The position numbers and the translations under genes are program-made. From Macrobrachium rosenbergii (taxonomy: Eukaryota; Arthropoda; Malacostraca; Decapoda; Palaemonidae), in the NCBI RefSeq assembly GCF_040412425.1, contig NC_089782.1, positions 25,008,122 through 25,072,121 of the forward strand: DNA of 64,000 bases, given 5' to 3'. Under the pieces are notes generated by a model. It saw nothing but the letters and a program-made list of their open reading frames with translations, had not been told where the DNA came from and did no database searches. Positions 1 through 11,890 of the stretch are shown one piece after another (the stretch's first letter is position 1; each line of letters starts with the position of its first letter).

Positions 1-139
1 CACTGACACTTCTACGCAGAGAACTGGACCAAAGATCTTTTCATTTGTTAAATTTTCTTCACTGGAAACCAAAGCGGCCCTTCTTATTCTACGTACTGCT
101 TGCGCATTTTGAATGTAGTATGCATCGAATAACTAAAAA

Positions 140-330
140 ATGTACAAATACACATGTAAGAAAAAGGTTAGTCTAGATGAATGTATAAATCAGCACATTT
201 TGAGATGGTTTGGTCAAGCGTTGAGAATGGAATACGATAGGCTGATGCACAGGGTGTTGCATTTGGAAGTGTCTAGCGGAAAGAGACGAAGGGTGGAAGG
301 CGTTACAGGACAGATTCAAAGAAAGATGAA
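140..330 (+). mobile_element. LINE remnant: C-terminal tail of a reverse transcriptase ORF
   Basis: Translation gives HILRWFGQALRMEYDRLMHR, then GKRRRVEGVTGQ, recalling the RWFGHV.RM..DR...GRRRRGRPK tail that ends many non-LTR retrotransposon ORF2 proteins. The frame then runs into unrelated sequence. Confidence 0.55.
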
Positions 331-436
331 TTGGGAAAGATATACTTTGATTTCGGATTCCCCTTACCTTGGGATTCACTTATACCCAAAAGGAATCTTA
401 TCTGATAAGTACATCTCTCCTGGCCACGATACGCCT

Positions 437-725
437 TGAATTGAACATAGAATTCAGGCCAAAGGCCAAGCACTACCCCTATGAGGTCATTCAGCGCTGA
501 AACGAAAACTGACAGTAAAAGGTTTGAAAGGTGTAACAGGAGGAAACCTCGCAGTTGCACTATGAATCAATTGTTAGGAGAGGGTGGAAAGTAAGATGGA
601 AGAGAATATGAAAGGAGGTACAGTAAAACGAACAAAAGGGGTTGCAGCTAGAGGCCGAAGGCACGCTGCAAAGAACCTTAAGTAATGTCTACAGTGCAAC
701 GCATGAGGCGCACTGACGACACTAG
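437..725 (-). repeat. Dispersed repeat family A, copy 1
   Basis: Shares GAGGTCATTCAGCGCTGAAA, GTTGCACTATGAATCAATTG, GAAAGGAGGTACAGTAAAA and CTTAAGTAATG blocks, in reverse orientation, with copies at 24783-25077 and 26548-26826. About 290 bp, no coding capacity. It is of a SINE/MITE-like kind; I did not determine its ends. Confidence 0.85.
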
Positions 726-823
726 CCGCCTATGGCGAGGATATTGAATCTATTTTATCTTGGAAATAACTTACGCTCAAAAGGGATTATATACATTTAA
801 TAAATTACAACCAAAATTATCTA

Positions 824-884
824 TCCTAGCTAAGATTCGAACCTGTGCTTATCTCTGAGGAACAGATTCGAATCCTGGCTAGGA
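824..884. repeat. Inverted repeat with tRNA B-box-like arms
   Basis: Two 23-bp arms (824-846 and 862-884, three mismatches) enclose a 15-base loop. Each contains GATTCGAA, so a GGTTCGAATC-like B box appears on both strands. No full cloverleaf fits, so this is not called a tRNA gene; a head-to-head tRNA-SINE relic is possible. Confidence 0.6.
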
Positions 885-1059
885 GAAGTGCGCTTATCAA
901 ATATACAATTCCTACACGTATAGGGGTAGAATCTAGGCAAGGGTAGCTTCAATAACATACCTCCCTTAGTGTAAGTTATTCCCAAGGGAATATTTGAAAT
1001 TAATATTGAAGAGAACGAAGTGTCACGTGTGAATTAGTAACAAAACTATCAAATACTAT

Positions 1060-1171
<112 letters not shown>

Positions 1172-1344
1172 CGGTATCACTCATTTTCTATGATAATTTT
1201 ATTTTAACGAGACGCGTCTTGTGTCAGAGCGACCTTAGCAACACCCGAGGTCACGGTGAACTCAACACGTGACCCGGGCACTAAATAATAGTCAGTCATA
1301 TCTACTAGGGGATGATGGGATGCTTCAGTCACTTGGCTACGCAT

Positions 1345-1348
<4 letters not shown>

Positions 1349-1404
<56 letters not shown>
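1349..1404. repeat. (GA)28 microsatellite
   Basis: Uninterrupted GA. It creates an artefactual Arg-Glu frame, which is not a protein. Confidence 0.98.
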
Positions 1405-1406
<2 letters not shown>

Positions 1407-1517
1407 CTTCACACTAAATTTCCTATATATGCTAATCTGAAGGCTACATAATATGACATCTCGAGTCTCAATATATGAGGGGCATTCCTATAGGCACCAC
1501 CATTCTCTGCCATTTAC

Positions 1518-1541
1518 CTACTACTACTACTACTACTACTA
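1518..1541. repeat. (CTA)8 microsatellite
   Basis: Eight CTA/TAC units. Confidence 0.95.
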
Positions 1542-1705
1542 CCGGTCATCCTTACTAGGGCTAATAATTCTGATTCTAGCCCAGTGAACCTATCTACTAA
1601 TAACAATAACAGCTGCTACTTCTACTACTACAACCTACATTAACGTTTATACTTTGTTGGAATACTATCTGATTAGCGGACAAACAATGACTCAATGAAA
1701 GTTAA

Positions 1706-1751
1706 TACACACAAATACACACAACACACACACACATGCACACACATATAT

Positions 1752-1810
<59 letters not shown>
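1706..1810. repeat. (CA)n-(TA)n compound microsatellite
   Basis: Interrupted CA run followed by a pure TA run. Confidence 0.97.
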
Positions 1811-1814
<4 letters not shown>

Positions 1815-2239
1815 ACATATCACCCATATTTATCTGATTAATCTAATCTTCACGTTATCATGATGGCTCCAACAAGAAAAAAAAAACGTATACAATACAA
1901 TGTACTCATTGATTAATATACTTCTTCAATGTAATCTAAGACGAAATAAATACCTTTTAGCTAATCGTATAAAATAAAAATAAGATTCCACCACACGCCT
2001 GTTAAAAAAAAAAAAAATTAATCTGATAATGCCAATAGTCGCACCATTCGGTCATGAAGGAATTAGGAGGGTAAGAAGTACTGCGATTTGGGGGGATTAC
2101 AAAGATCACACTAGCCATTACATAATGAGTGAAAGAACGCGGACCGAACAACCTTCCCACTTGATCCCCAAGGGCAAGTGAGCGAGAAGTGAATGAGAGT
2201 GATCTGAAGAGCGACGAGTATGTTGATCGAGTCAATGCG

Positions 2240-2480
2240 GTGTACAGGAAAAATCAGCGTTGGGAATAAATGGGGTATTTTAGGAATTGTATGACAGACT
2301 TCAGAAACGTTAATGGCAAGTATAGGTAAAGTATATATGTGATATATGATGAGTGCGTGAGTGTACACGGCAAATGCGTGTTGGGAATAAATGGCGTACT
2401 TTGGAACTGCGTGACAAACTTATGCAAAATCTAATGGAGAGTATAACTAAATTAAGTGTGATGTATCAAAGTAAATAAGC
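2240..2480. repeat. Tandem duplication, 121-bp unit, two diverged copies
   Basis: GTTGGGAATAAATGG recurs 121 bp apart, with matching flanks (GTGTACA.GG, CTT.AGGAA/CTTTGGAA, TGACA.ACTT). Confidence 0.85.
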
Positions 2481-3119
2481 GTAAATGAAGAAGAGAATAA
2501 TAGAATAAGAGAAACTCTTGGAAAGTAATTGTAAAGGAAAAGGGAAATGAGAAACAGGAAAGAAATAAACTAAAGAACTAAAAAACAGAGAAATAAGAAG
2601 AAGAAAATGTCAAGTAATAAGCATCGAAACATTCTATAAACAGTTAGGGAAGAAAACCCTTTCCAAATATGTAAGAAAAATATCAAACGTGTATTTTTTG
2701 TACAAAATCTCGGGCAATGTTTAGTTTATGCCAGTAAATTTAACAAATAACAAATGCTAACAATAAATAACAGACCATATAAATTTATTATTATCATGAC
2801 TATTATCATTAACATCATCACGGACATTGTATAACCACTTTTCCAAACTAGTTTTATTTTTTTACCACAGTTTACGAACTAAATTTTAGGAAACGTTCAA
2901 TGATAAGCAACTGTGAGCTAACCTAATATCAATACAATTCTGGTGACAGTCTGTAAAAGAAAATGTCATAAACGGTATACCTCTTTCAAATGGTCGATCT
3001 CGGGCCTAGCCACAAATCCACCAAGAATAGGATGTCCGGCCTAGCACTTTATCCCACGTTGGAACGCTGCCCGATCACCCTCATTTAAAAAATTCAATAA
3101 TGCTGCCTGATCAACTTCG

Positions 3120-3545
3120 CCAAAAAAAAAAAATGCCCATCTCAGTATCATACACCCCACATGAAAAATTATAATAATTAATTGCTCTGTTCGGTGATAG
3201 TTCTTCCCCAACCACCATACCCCTTCAGAATTTTTAAACTACTTCAGATCTTCCAATTCATATAACCTTCATTTAATCTTTCAGTAAAAAAAAAATCACG
3301 TCTTACAATGAAAAACCGTAACTACGGACATTACAGGCCAAATTAAGTATCACACCACACACAAAATTATAATATCAACAAATCTCCCAGTTCGGCTATA
3401 ATTCTTCTCTTACTACCGCAAACCTTTCGAGTTTTTAAACTACTCCAGATCTAACAAATTCTTATATATGTCAATCTTTCAATAAAAAAAATAGTTTTTT
3501 GCCGAAAAACCTTAACGGACATTGCAGCCCAAATCAAGCTGGGTG
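3120..3545. repeat. Tandem duplication, ~200-bp unit, two diverged copies
   Basis: AAAATTATAATA, TTTTTAAACTACT.CAGATCT, ATCTTTCA.TAAAAAAAA and ACGGACATT.CAG.CCAAAT all recur about 200 bp apart in the same order. Confidence 0.85.
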
Positions 3546-3599
3546 TCAGGTCTCAATCGGGAAAACTTGAATTTTATTCCTCATGTTCCTGCATTATCT

Positions 3600-3762
3600 T
3601 AAAAAAAAATCACCAATAAAAATTGCCGGGGATTTGAATTTGGATATTAATTCAAGAGAACAAAATGTCCTCTGATGTAAAAAAAAAAATCACAAATATA
3701 TATATTGCCTGTGATTTTAGATTTGGATATTTATTCAAGAGAACAAAATGTTCTCTGATGCC
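3600..3762. repeat. Tandem duplication, ~80-bp unit
   Basis: TTCAAGAGAACAAAATGT.C and TCTGATG with upstream GATTT..ATTTGGATATT occur twice. Confidence 0.85.
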
Positions 3763-4281
3763 AAAATTTTTTTTCTATTTTTCTCCATATGCTTTAATGG
3801 GGTTTCTAAAGAATTTCGCAATAGGCCAGCCAGGCCGCAAATAACAGTTCAGCAATATTTGTCGATAATCAAACATACTATAAGGATACAACGGGAAAAA
3901 CGGATTCACCTTAAGGAGGTGCATTTCTCTTAAATCTTAGTAAGACCCATCAGTCTGAACTTCGTGGTGATTTGAGAATCAATCAAAAGACAATAAATCT
4001 TTATACAGGTCTGTCAAATTTTCTGATTCTACAGTATGAAATCCTACAAGGGAATACAATAAATGTTTTGTTACATATGGTTGAATACGGATGAATGACT
4101 TGTGTTGTGCAAAAACCTATATGGATCACCTTCAAATTTTCGGGGTAGGGTGAACCTGGCAAGGTCTATAGATTAAAGGAACCTGGGCAGGGACCAATTG
4201 GCTTGATTTTACCGGTAGTTCGGATCCGGATTAAAATATAACGAAAAATAGAAAGGAGGGGAAATAGTAGTTGCACTGTTC

Positions 4282-4283
<2 letters not shown>

Positions 4284-4312
<29 letters not shown>
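4284..4312. repeat. (GA)14 microsatellite
   Basis: Pure GA run. Confidence 0.95.
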
Positions 4313-4314
<2 letters not shown>

Positions 4315-4507
4315 ATACAAGGAAGTAATAGGATCAGGCGAAACCGGGGGCGGCTGAAAATATACGTGGTGCAGTTATATAAAATTGCAGACACCTGATA
4401 TTCTTTAGCAATGAGGGAAATTCTAAATGCATCCCCCCCTTACCCAACATAACCTAATTCCCTGAATATTCGGCATAAAAAAGTGAGGTCAGAGGGGAAC
4501 AAAATAA

Positions 4508-4535
4508 ACACACGCACACACACATATATATAGTG

Positions 4536-4593
<58 letters not shown>

Positions 4594-4622
4594 CCTACCT
4601 ATATATATATAAATATATATAT
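4508..4622. repeat. (CA)n-(TA)n microsatellite
   Basis: Short CA run then interrupted TA run. Confidence 0.95.
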
Positions 4623-5388
4623 AAGAGGTTGCTCATTTTGGTGGTCCTCATCCAAGGAATGATACGAGTCAACGTTGCTGACGTTGCTGATCAAAAGACC
4701 AACGGTATATATTTTAGCAGATCATCCGCTGCAGCCCATCAACCTGACAACGTGGAATGGATGTAAAGACATTCATTACAAATTAATACAATGCTAAGCT
4801 GGCTGAAAATATAATTTAATCACGATCAATAAACCTATATGATACTTAACACAAATATAAGTAAACTAGGAATCTCTAGCGTATTCTAGGTCGCGGACTG
4901 ATTTAGACTGATAAAATCACTTAATTTTTCATTCCGTCACCTGATTGCATAAACGTTTTGAATACTGTACGGTATACTACGCATGCGCATGTAAGAGTGC
5001 GTATGGCCACTGCCTTCCTTGACGTGTCCTTCGACTCTGATACGACACATCTGCGTCAACAAGTGAAAGCCAAATTTAGTCTGAACGGACAAGCGCCACT
5101 CCTGCCTGGTAGGAAGCGTTTGGTTAGCAACAGTAAGGGCCAAGCAACTGAAGCAAGCAAGCCTTGTTGACCTTCCCCAATAATTCAGCATTACATCAAC
5201 TACTCCCACTGCCTGGGGAGGTACAGACACGTGGATATAAGTGGCCAGCAGTTAAAACGACTTACCAACACCCGCAAACTGGCACTGTATCGCCAATACT
5301 AATAAATTATTGGCATTTTAGTCTCAACTCAGTGTCACCTTGAGGGTGTACCCAAAATCCAATCAAGATCTGGTCAAGTGTTTATATG

Positions 5389-5390
5389 TC

Positions 5391-5462
<72 letters not shown>
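5389..5462. repeat. (TG)n-(AG)n compound microsatellite
   Basis: About 11 TG units followed by about 25 AG units. Confidence 0.97.
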
Positions 5463-5465
<3 letters not shown>

Positions 5466-6336
5466 TCAGAAAAAGCTTTTACTATAAAGCCAGATGCCAC
5501 GCGTTGTACGACCAACGATAAGGTTATAACAAACTTCAATTTAAATGTCTTCTCACTGATAGAACAGGCGTGCCAACATGGCTATACAGAGATAAAAGCC
5601 AAGTGCAGTTACTGTAAGAGTCTGGTTACGTAACCGGGAGGGGAAAAGCGAATGGCGTGAAAGAGATAGAGAGAAACAGCAGCACCGGTTGGAAGAACAA
5701 GAGTCCTGGTTGGGGGCATGGCAAGTGGCTCGATGAGTCGGTGGAGGGATTGCTATGGTTGGGGCGGGGGATGGGGGATTGTACTTGCAGGCGTTTTCTG
5801 TGCCTTACAGCGTTCCCGTCTGGCGCCAGTCGACTGTCTTCTACTACTAATATGAGATACCAAAACCTGACGATCCAAGGATTACTTTTTTCCCATGAAG
5901 CCATCATAACATGACTGTTTACTTATACCAACCGTATATATTTTACCCGGGAAGCAAATAAATGATAACACTGACGCCAAAAGAGATCACATCAAAGGTA
6001 TATTTAAAAAAAAAAAAAAAAAAGATGAAAAGTTCTAACGCACACAACCTTGGTGCACTGTATGTCATCGCTAAGCACGATCATTAGCATCAATTTATTT
6101 AAGAACTGCTGGTCCAGTTTCTTTGAAACATAAAAGAAACACGTAAACTGCGAATAGAGTGGATTCCTTTTGCTCAAGCACTTACAAATATATCGAAGTC
6201 ATACAAGTGTGAGTTTTATTTATAACTAATATTAAACTCCACAAATGTACAACATATCTTCTATAACTCTCAAATGATATATTAACACTCAGCTCTCATA
6301 AACAATCATCTATTTTCATACTGTATACTATATATA

Positions 6337-6339
<3 letters not shown>

Positions 6340-6371
<32 letters not shown>
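6340..6371. repeat. (AT)n microsatellite
   Basis: AT run of about 32 bp. Confidence 0.9.
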
Positions 6372-6375
<4 letters not shown>

Positions 6376-6611
6376 AAAGAGGGTTGACACTTGTAGGTGT
6401 GAGGAAGTGATGAACTCACTGAAGGCCCTAAGCCATTAACCTGGCCTAAGCCCAGTCTTCATAAAATGTTTGCATTTTTGTCAATGTGATGTTTGTTAAT
6501 ACTCTACTTTAAGATGCTATATTCTTCTATTGCTTGATATTATCCATCTAATCTTATCCTTTACTATTAATAATGTTCGTTATTATTAATTTTCTTTCCC
6601 AATTGAGTTTA

Positions 6612-6614
<3 letters not shown>

Positions 6615-6660
<46 letters not shown>

Positions 6661-6669
6661 TGTGTGTGT
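6615..6669. repeat. (TC)n-(TG)n compound microsatellite
   Basis: TC run of about 43 bp followed by a short TG run. Confidence 0.95.
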
Positions 6670-6949
6670 AATTAAAATTATAACAGAATATTTCTCAGAA
6701 TAACATTGATATAATTTACTCATTTTGGACATCCCTTTGTGTGCCATTGCAACATCATCATATTGTCTTTATATTTTCTTACTTGAGATGACGTGGTAAA
6801 AGGATTAGCAAAGATGGCAACACAACTTAAAAGCTGCTTAATCACTTAGGAACAAACGCATACATATTCAGGCGGGTCCTTGAGATAGTACAGCTTACCC
6901 CTGCTTACCACTCCATTTTAATGCCTCAAATATATATAAATGTTGTCCA

Positions 6950-7080
6950 GAAACCAAGATGATTTAAGCATGTGATGCGCGAAGGAAATAATTGTCAGTC
7001 AGCTAAGAAGTAGATAAAGATGGCCAATGTGAAGGCCCAGAGTTCAGTGATACACAAAAGAGGTGAGAACTCATCCACTC
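6950..7080 (+). mobile_element. Possible LINE tail fragment
   Basis: Translation with stops reads FKHVMREGNNCQSAK, recalling the WFGHVMRRE segment near the end of non-LTR retrotransposon ORF2. Short and heavily decayed. Confidence 0.3.
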
Positions 7081-7490
7081 ACATCTTACCCAACATAGGA
7101 AAACCTGACATTATTAACTGTCAGGTCCATGACAGATCGATGTAGATTTCAGCTTAGGTACTACACAAGATATATTATGCCACTAAAATGAGTCAGAATT
7201 TCTTGATATGATAGTACCACATTACAGTGCATTATTCTTATATGGACTCATACACATAAAGCACTCCACAATACGTACATGTATTTGTTAAAAAAGCTTC
7301 AAGTGATGACAATGCCTACACTGCATATCAAAATACAGACACAATGTCATCAAAAGTGCAGCTAGAGTAAAACATGAAAAGAACAAACACAGAAAAGTAT
7401 GAAAAACAACACAATTAAATATGTACACACCAGCTGACAAAACAGATACAATGCATATGATAACAAAGGAACCTGGCACCATGCGTCAAG

Positions 7491-7695
7491 CTGACGCCCT
7501 GTCCCCAATCATCAGGCTTCAGACAATCTTTAATTCCAAGGTCCATGACCAGTTTATCATGCCAGAGAGCTGACCTCACTTTCCCAGAACTCGTAGGATA
7601 CATGAAAGCAACAACTTTGTCTTTCGTGGAAGTAAACAAGCTCCTTAAATCACTAGTTCTGTACATGTTCATTCTTAAATTGGTATGATAAAATA
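7491..7695 (-). CDS. Exon-like open reading frame, unrecognised
   Basis: On the - strand an AAG acceptor-like site is followed by MNMYRTSDLRSLFTSTKDK, then VVAFMYPTSSGKVRSALWHD and KLVMDLGIKDCLKPDDWGQG. Composition is protein-like (charged, balanced) and unlike the AT-rich frames around it. No good GT donor follows, so the end is uncertain. It could be an exon of a gene whose noncoding first exon lies near 10.8 kb, or a fragment of a mobile element. Family not recognised. Confidence 0.35.
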
Positions 7696-9007
7696 AGAAG
7701 CAAGTAATCAAGATCCAGCAACAACAGTGACAGATCATATAAAATATCAAAATAGCACACTACAGACTACACCCAATTGGAAAATGAAAAGATTTCAACA
7801 ATAAAAGGAGCAACAGATCTATAAACCCATACCAACCTATAAAGCATGAAATTATTCTGTCATCTTCAATGTTCCATATCTCCAATGATGTTGGCAATTA
7901 TGGACATGGTTGATTTTAAATCAATAATAATAATAAAAAATCTGTCCAAAACAAAAACAAAAATCTGTTTTGTTGATTCTGCTTCAACTGCCTGTTCTGA
8001 CAGGGTGAAGACTGAGCCAAAGATATAGGAAATTTATGAAAAGTACAACCTTTGCCAAAACACTTATGCTAGGTTGGTCAAAATGAGAGAGCCTATTGAG
8101 TCAAGTACTGAAGTCCACACAATTCTAATTCCACAGATTGTGACCTGTATCTAATCCTATGTGGACTTGAACTAGGTGAAGGTTATTTGGATTGCCATCC
8201 AACTAGCCTTTGCAAGAAACAAAAAATTATGACTGTCACACATCAACACTGGTTCTGCATCACGCCACACACAAAGTTGCATTTCCTGTATGTGGGAAAT
8301 CAGGCATTAAATGTTTTCATCCTCCTATATCATGGCAATAAATTACTATGCAAGACCAGAATCTTTAAAATTTATATACAGTAATTAATGCACATTGCAA
8401 AGATAAAAATTCGTCTTACAGAGCTATCTGACTTTTTGTAGACCATACTTTTCAGCCCTTGATATATACCATAGGTACTTGCTACAATTTACTGGGACAA
8501 GGTTTCTTGATACATAAAGTAATAGTATGATGAAAAATATACATCTATAAAGTAATAACTATATACAAAATAGGGATTGCTATACCAATACATGTCACAT
8601 GCTGTAGCATGTTTGATGATTATGGCTATGGAATAACCAGTCAAATGTACATATTAATATAATTATATTATGTAAAACAGAATTTTTCCTCCAGAAATTC
8701 TAGAATAAGTGCCACTTTTACTTGTAACATGAAACTGCCTTGCTATTTTCGACAATGAATGATTCATGAACACAATAACCTGACCTAACCTTACATCCTG
8801 TAATGATGCCTGAAGTAAAATTTAGAACGGAAAAAAGCAACTCGACCTACAGTGCCCATCTTTCAACATCAATGAGTATGGTAAATGCTGACACTCCCAA
8901 ATTTACATGTTGGGAATGCTTTTCAACCCTCTGAATGGCCAATACCAGTAGTATACTAACCTAAGCTATACACCAGGTCCATTCAGTGTAAAATCCTAGC
9001 ATTAGCT

Positions 9008-9082
9008 TGTTGCCTTCCAAGAATGACTTTTGGATGCGCTGTTTGTCAACTCTTGCAGCATCCAGTCTATCCTCTGAAGGGT
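9008..9082 (-). CDS. Exon-like open segment, unrecognised
   Basis: After a CCTACCCTTCAG acceptor-like site the - strand encodes EDRLDAARVDKQRIQKSFLE then GNKL, a hydrophilic helix-like segment. A convincing donor is lacking. It has the same orientation as 7491-7695 and could belong with it, or be a retroelement scrap. Confidence 0.2.
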
Positions 9083-10796
9083 AGGTTAGCCCTAACAACC
9101 AAAGGTGACTAGCCCTAACAGCAAAGGTGACTAACCTTCCAAGCAAACTAGGCTATATTGTAGTACCTTACAAATTCGCACAGTTTGTTTTGATAAAAAA
9201 AGGTTCATTTTTAGTTAGACTCAGCCACCGGCTTTATAATTTATATATTTTTTCTTGGGTAAATCACATCAAACAAAAAATTTCTTCTCAATACAACAAC
9301 CATAAAATGCTAATAGCAGAAAAAATCGGAAGGGTAAGACAATACCAACCCCCTCCATAACCTAATACAGCAAGTGTAACATTAAACACCCCTAAGTTTG
9401 TTAGGTTGTGTTACAGTTTCTTTTACTACCTATATCATTTCCACCAACCATTTTTGCATGAAAAATCCAAAATAGTTTTTCATACAAAAATAGCTAACTA
9501 ACCCTGCTTTGGAAATGGCTGGCTGGAGTCTTCCGAAAAATTACCCCAAAAAAATGCACAAAATTAATATAAATTAAAATTATACAATATCAACAAACTC
9601 CTGGAACAGCTAGGCTAGAGTACCTTCTGTATCCTAGCAGTATTTATATACTATTCCACAGGGTTTTCTTATGACAGCAAAGCACGTTTTATAACCTTTT
9701 CCATTATATTCAAAGCATCTTCACTATAAAAAAAAAAAGAACTAGGAAGTAAGTATTGTACAGTAATAAGAGACATACTACAAAAGAGTATAAAATTTAT
9801 AATCTCCCCTTTTTTAATGGTGATTCTGTTTGATTAGCCTATAGCACTTTTTGCCTGTACCGATAGGATATTCCATCCTTTACGCCATGTGTTCTCGAAC
9901 ATTCATTTTCAACAGGCTACTACTGTCATATCATTCGTTCTTCAGCGAGCTAGGCCCATCATGATGTTTCAATATCACAATTTCCGAAAATTGTGAAATG
10001 TGGATTTCTAACAATTTTCATGTGATTTCTAAACAGGTCTGAAATTTACTTCCTGAGAATAATTTTTTTATACTTATTACATTACTGAGAAATCATATCT
10101 TTCAGGTTAGCTAAAGTTAGTGGGTCTTAAGTCCCGTAATGGCCCCTCCCTCCTCTTCACCAGCACCTGGCATCCAAAATGGGGTTAGGTTAAATAGGTT
10201 ACATAATTATCTACCGTAGTTTCTCCCCCACCCGCCCCCCCTACAAGACACCCCTTTCCCACGATAGACTAATAAGCTGAGAATTTTTTTTAGTAGATTT
10301 TAACATTAACATTTACAATGTAAGTGTAGGCCTAGGCCTACCAAATTTGCGAGGATCCCATTAACATCGTAAAATTTCAAAACTTCAAAAGCTTAAAAAC
10401 TCTTCCTTTTACTTCAAATGACTACAGGCCTATCCTAGGCCTATAGGGTCAGCTATGGGAAAAGTTTGGCATACCACTAACTTTCCCTAGCCTATTTATT
10501 AACCTACTGGCCTAGCAAGAGAAAAACCAAAATTGCAGACCATTAAAGGCCTATTATTTGGAAATACTTTACTTTTCTGAGGCCTATTCTACTCGTGTTG
10601 TGTAAAGACCTATAGGCCTAGGCTCCCATAAGGCCGAACAGCAGCCCACCTTACTATTAAAAGCCCATTTCCAATATATACAATAAATGTCATCTGTGGC
10701 CGCCCGGCTCATCACCGGCAATGAGAACCATCTCAAACATTAATAAGTAAATAATGATACCAAACAAAAATTACAACAGAATTGACACTCACTCTT

Positions 10797-10880
10797 CAGA
10801 GGTATTCCGGTAAGAGCACCAATTTGACGTATTTGACCTTGAGTTGATCCCAGCAGTCTCGAGTCGTCTACAGGGTAACA
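10797..10880 (-). promoter_or_regulatory. Candidate noncoding first exon of a minus-strand gene
   Basis: Locally higher GC, a GTGAGT donor on the - strand (about 10792-10797), and a cluster of AGGCCTA motifs just downstream (10.33-10.62 kb), the same arrangement seen next to the Hakai first exon at 58.2-58.8 kb. Transcription is inference. Confidence 0.25.
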
Positions 10881-11439
10881 GGGAGGGAGGGAGGGAGGGT
10901 TCCCGTGCTACGTCATCACGTTTGTTTCTGGTTTAAAACGTAAACTTTAGTCAAATAAAATTATTTTCTACTTGTTTTTGCTGTACGTTTTGGATGTTGA
11001 ATGATCGTGGGGCGAAAGTGATATCTTTATACCAAGCAATAAAATAGCCCAATAAAAAAAATTACTGGAAGAATGTTTGTGTGAAGTTTCTAAAAAAAAA
11101 AAAAATGCTTGAAGATACTCTGATGACACAGTCGATTCAGGATTTCGATGCTGAACATACCAACCTGCCCGCTGGCACAGGAATATGAAGTACACCAAGT
11201 TTGGACAAAACTACTTTAGAAGTGTCAGTTCCACGTTTTAGTGTGTACTTTGAAAATATGAATGTATGAGGGGGATTTTAAACTAACATTGCCGGAAATT
11301 CGGAAAGCAGAATTTTCCAGATAAATAGCTGTGTCAATAACGTTCGCACAAGGACTGTATGCAAAATCGTTTGATTACCTTGCACATATCAAGTTTCTAA
11401 TACGCTGATGAAGGACTCCTCCCATCTTATTCACATAAA

Positions 11440-11443
<4 letters not shown>

Positions 11444-11529
<86 letters not shown>
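11444..11529. repeat. (GA)43 microsatellite
   Basis: The longest GA tract of the window, about 86 bp, followed by a G-rich stretch. Confidence 0.98.
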
Positions 11530-11535
<6 letters not shown>

Positions 11536-11822
11536 GAGCATACACTAAACTGAAATAACCAAAAATGAAATGATACCCAATAACATTTCAGTAAGAGTAT
11601 TCTTTAAGCAAAAAAATGAAACCCAAGAGAAAATTAATAGTAAACAAATGATACGTTAATATAATTGTAAATATATTGTTCAAAATTAGTTGTACATAAG
11701 TTCATGTCAGCCATGGATTTGACTTGACATAAAATTTCTGCAACTGAAATATACTAGAAACCGAAATCAAAATAGCCTTCTGTGTAGAAAAATCGTAGCC
11801 TGACGTGGGAAAAAGATATGAG

Positions 11823-11825
<3 letters not shown>

Positions 11826-11889
<64 letters not shown>
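11826..11889. repeat. (GA)32 microsatellite followed by G-rich stretch
   Basis: About 64 bp of pure GA, ending GGTTGGTGGGGGGG, like the tract 300 bp to its left. Confidence 0.98.

Positions 11890-11890
<1 letters not shown>

Noticed and set aside
1269..1451. Arg-Glu repeat protein
   Set aside because: Translation of a GA microsatellite.
7288..7482. Small two-span membrane protein on the minus strand
   Set aside because: Hydrophobicity comes from T-rich sequence; the frame overlaps the better exon candidate in another frame.
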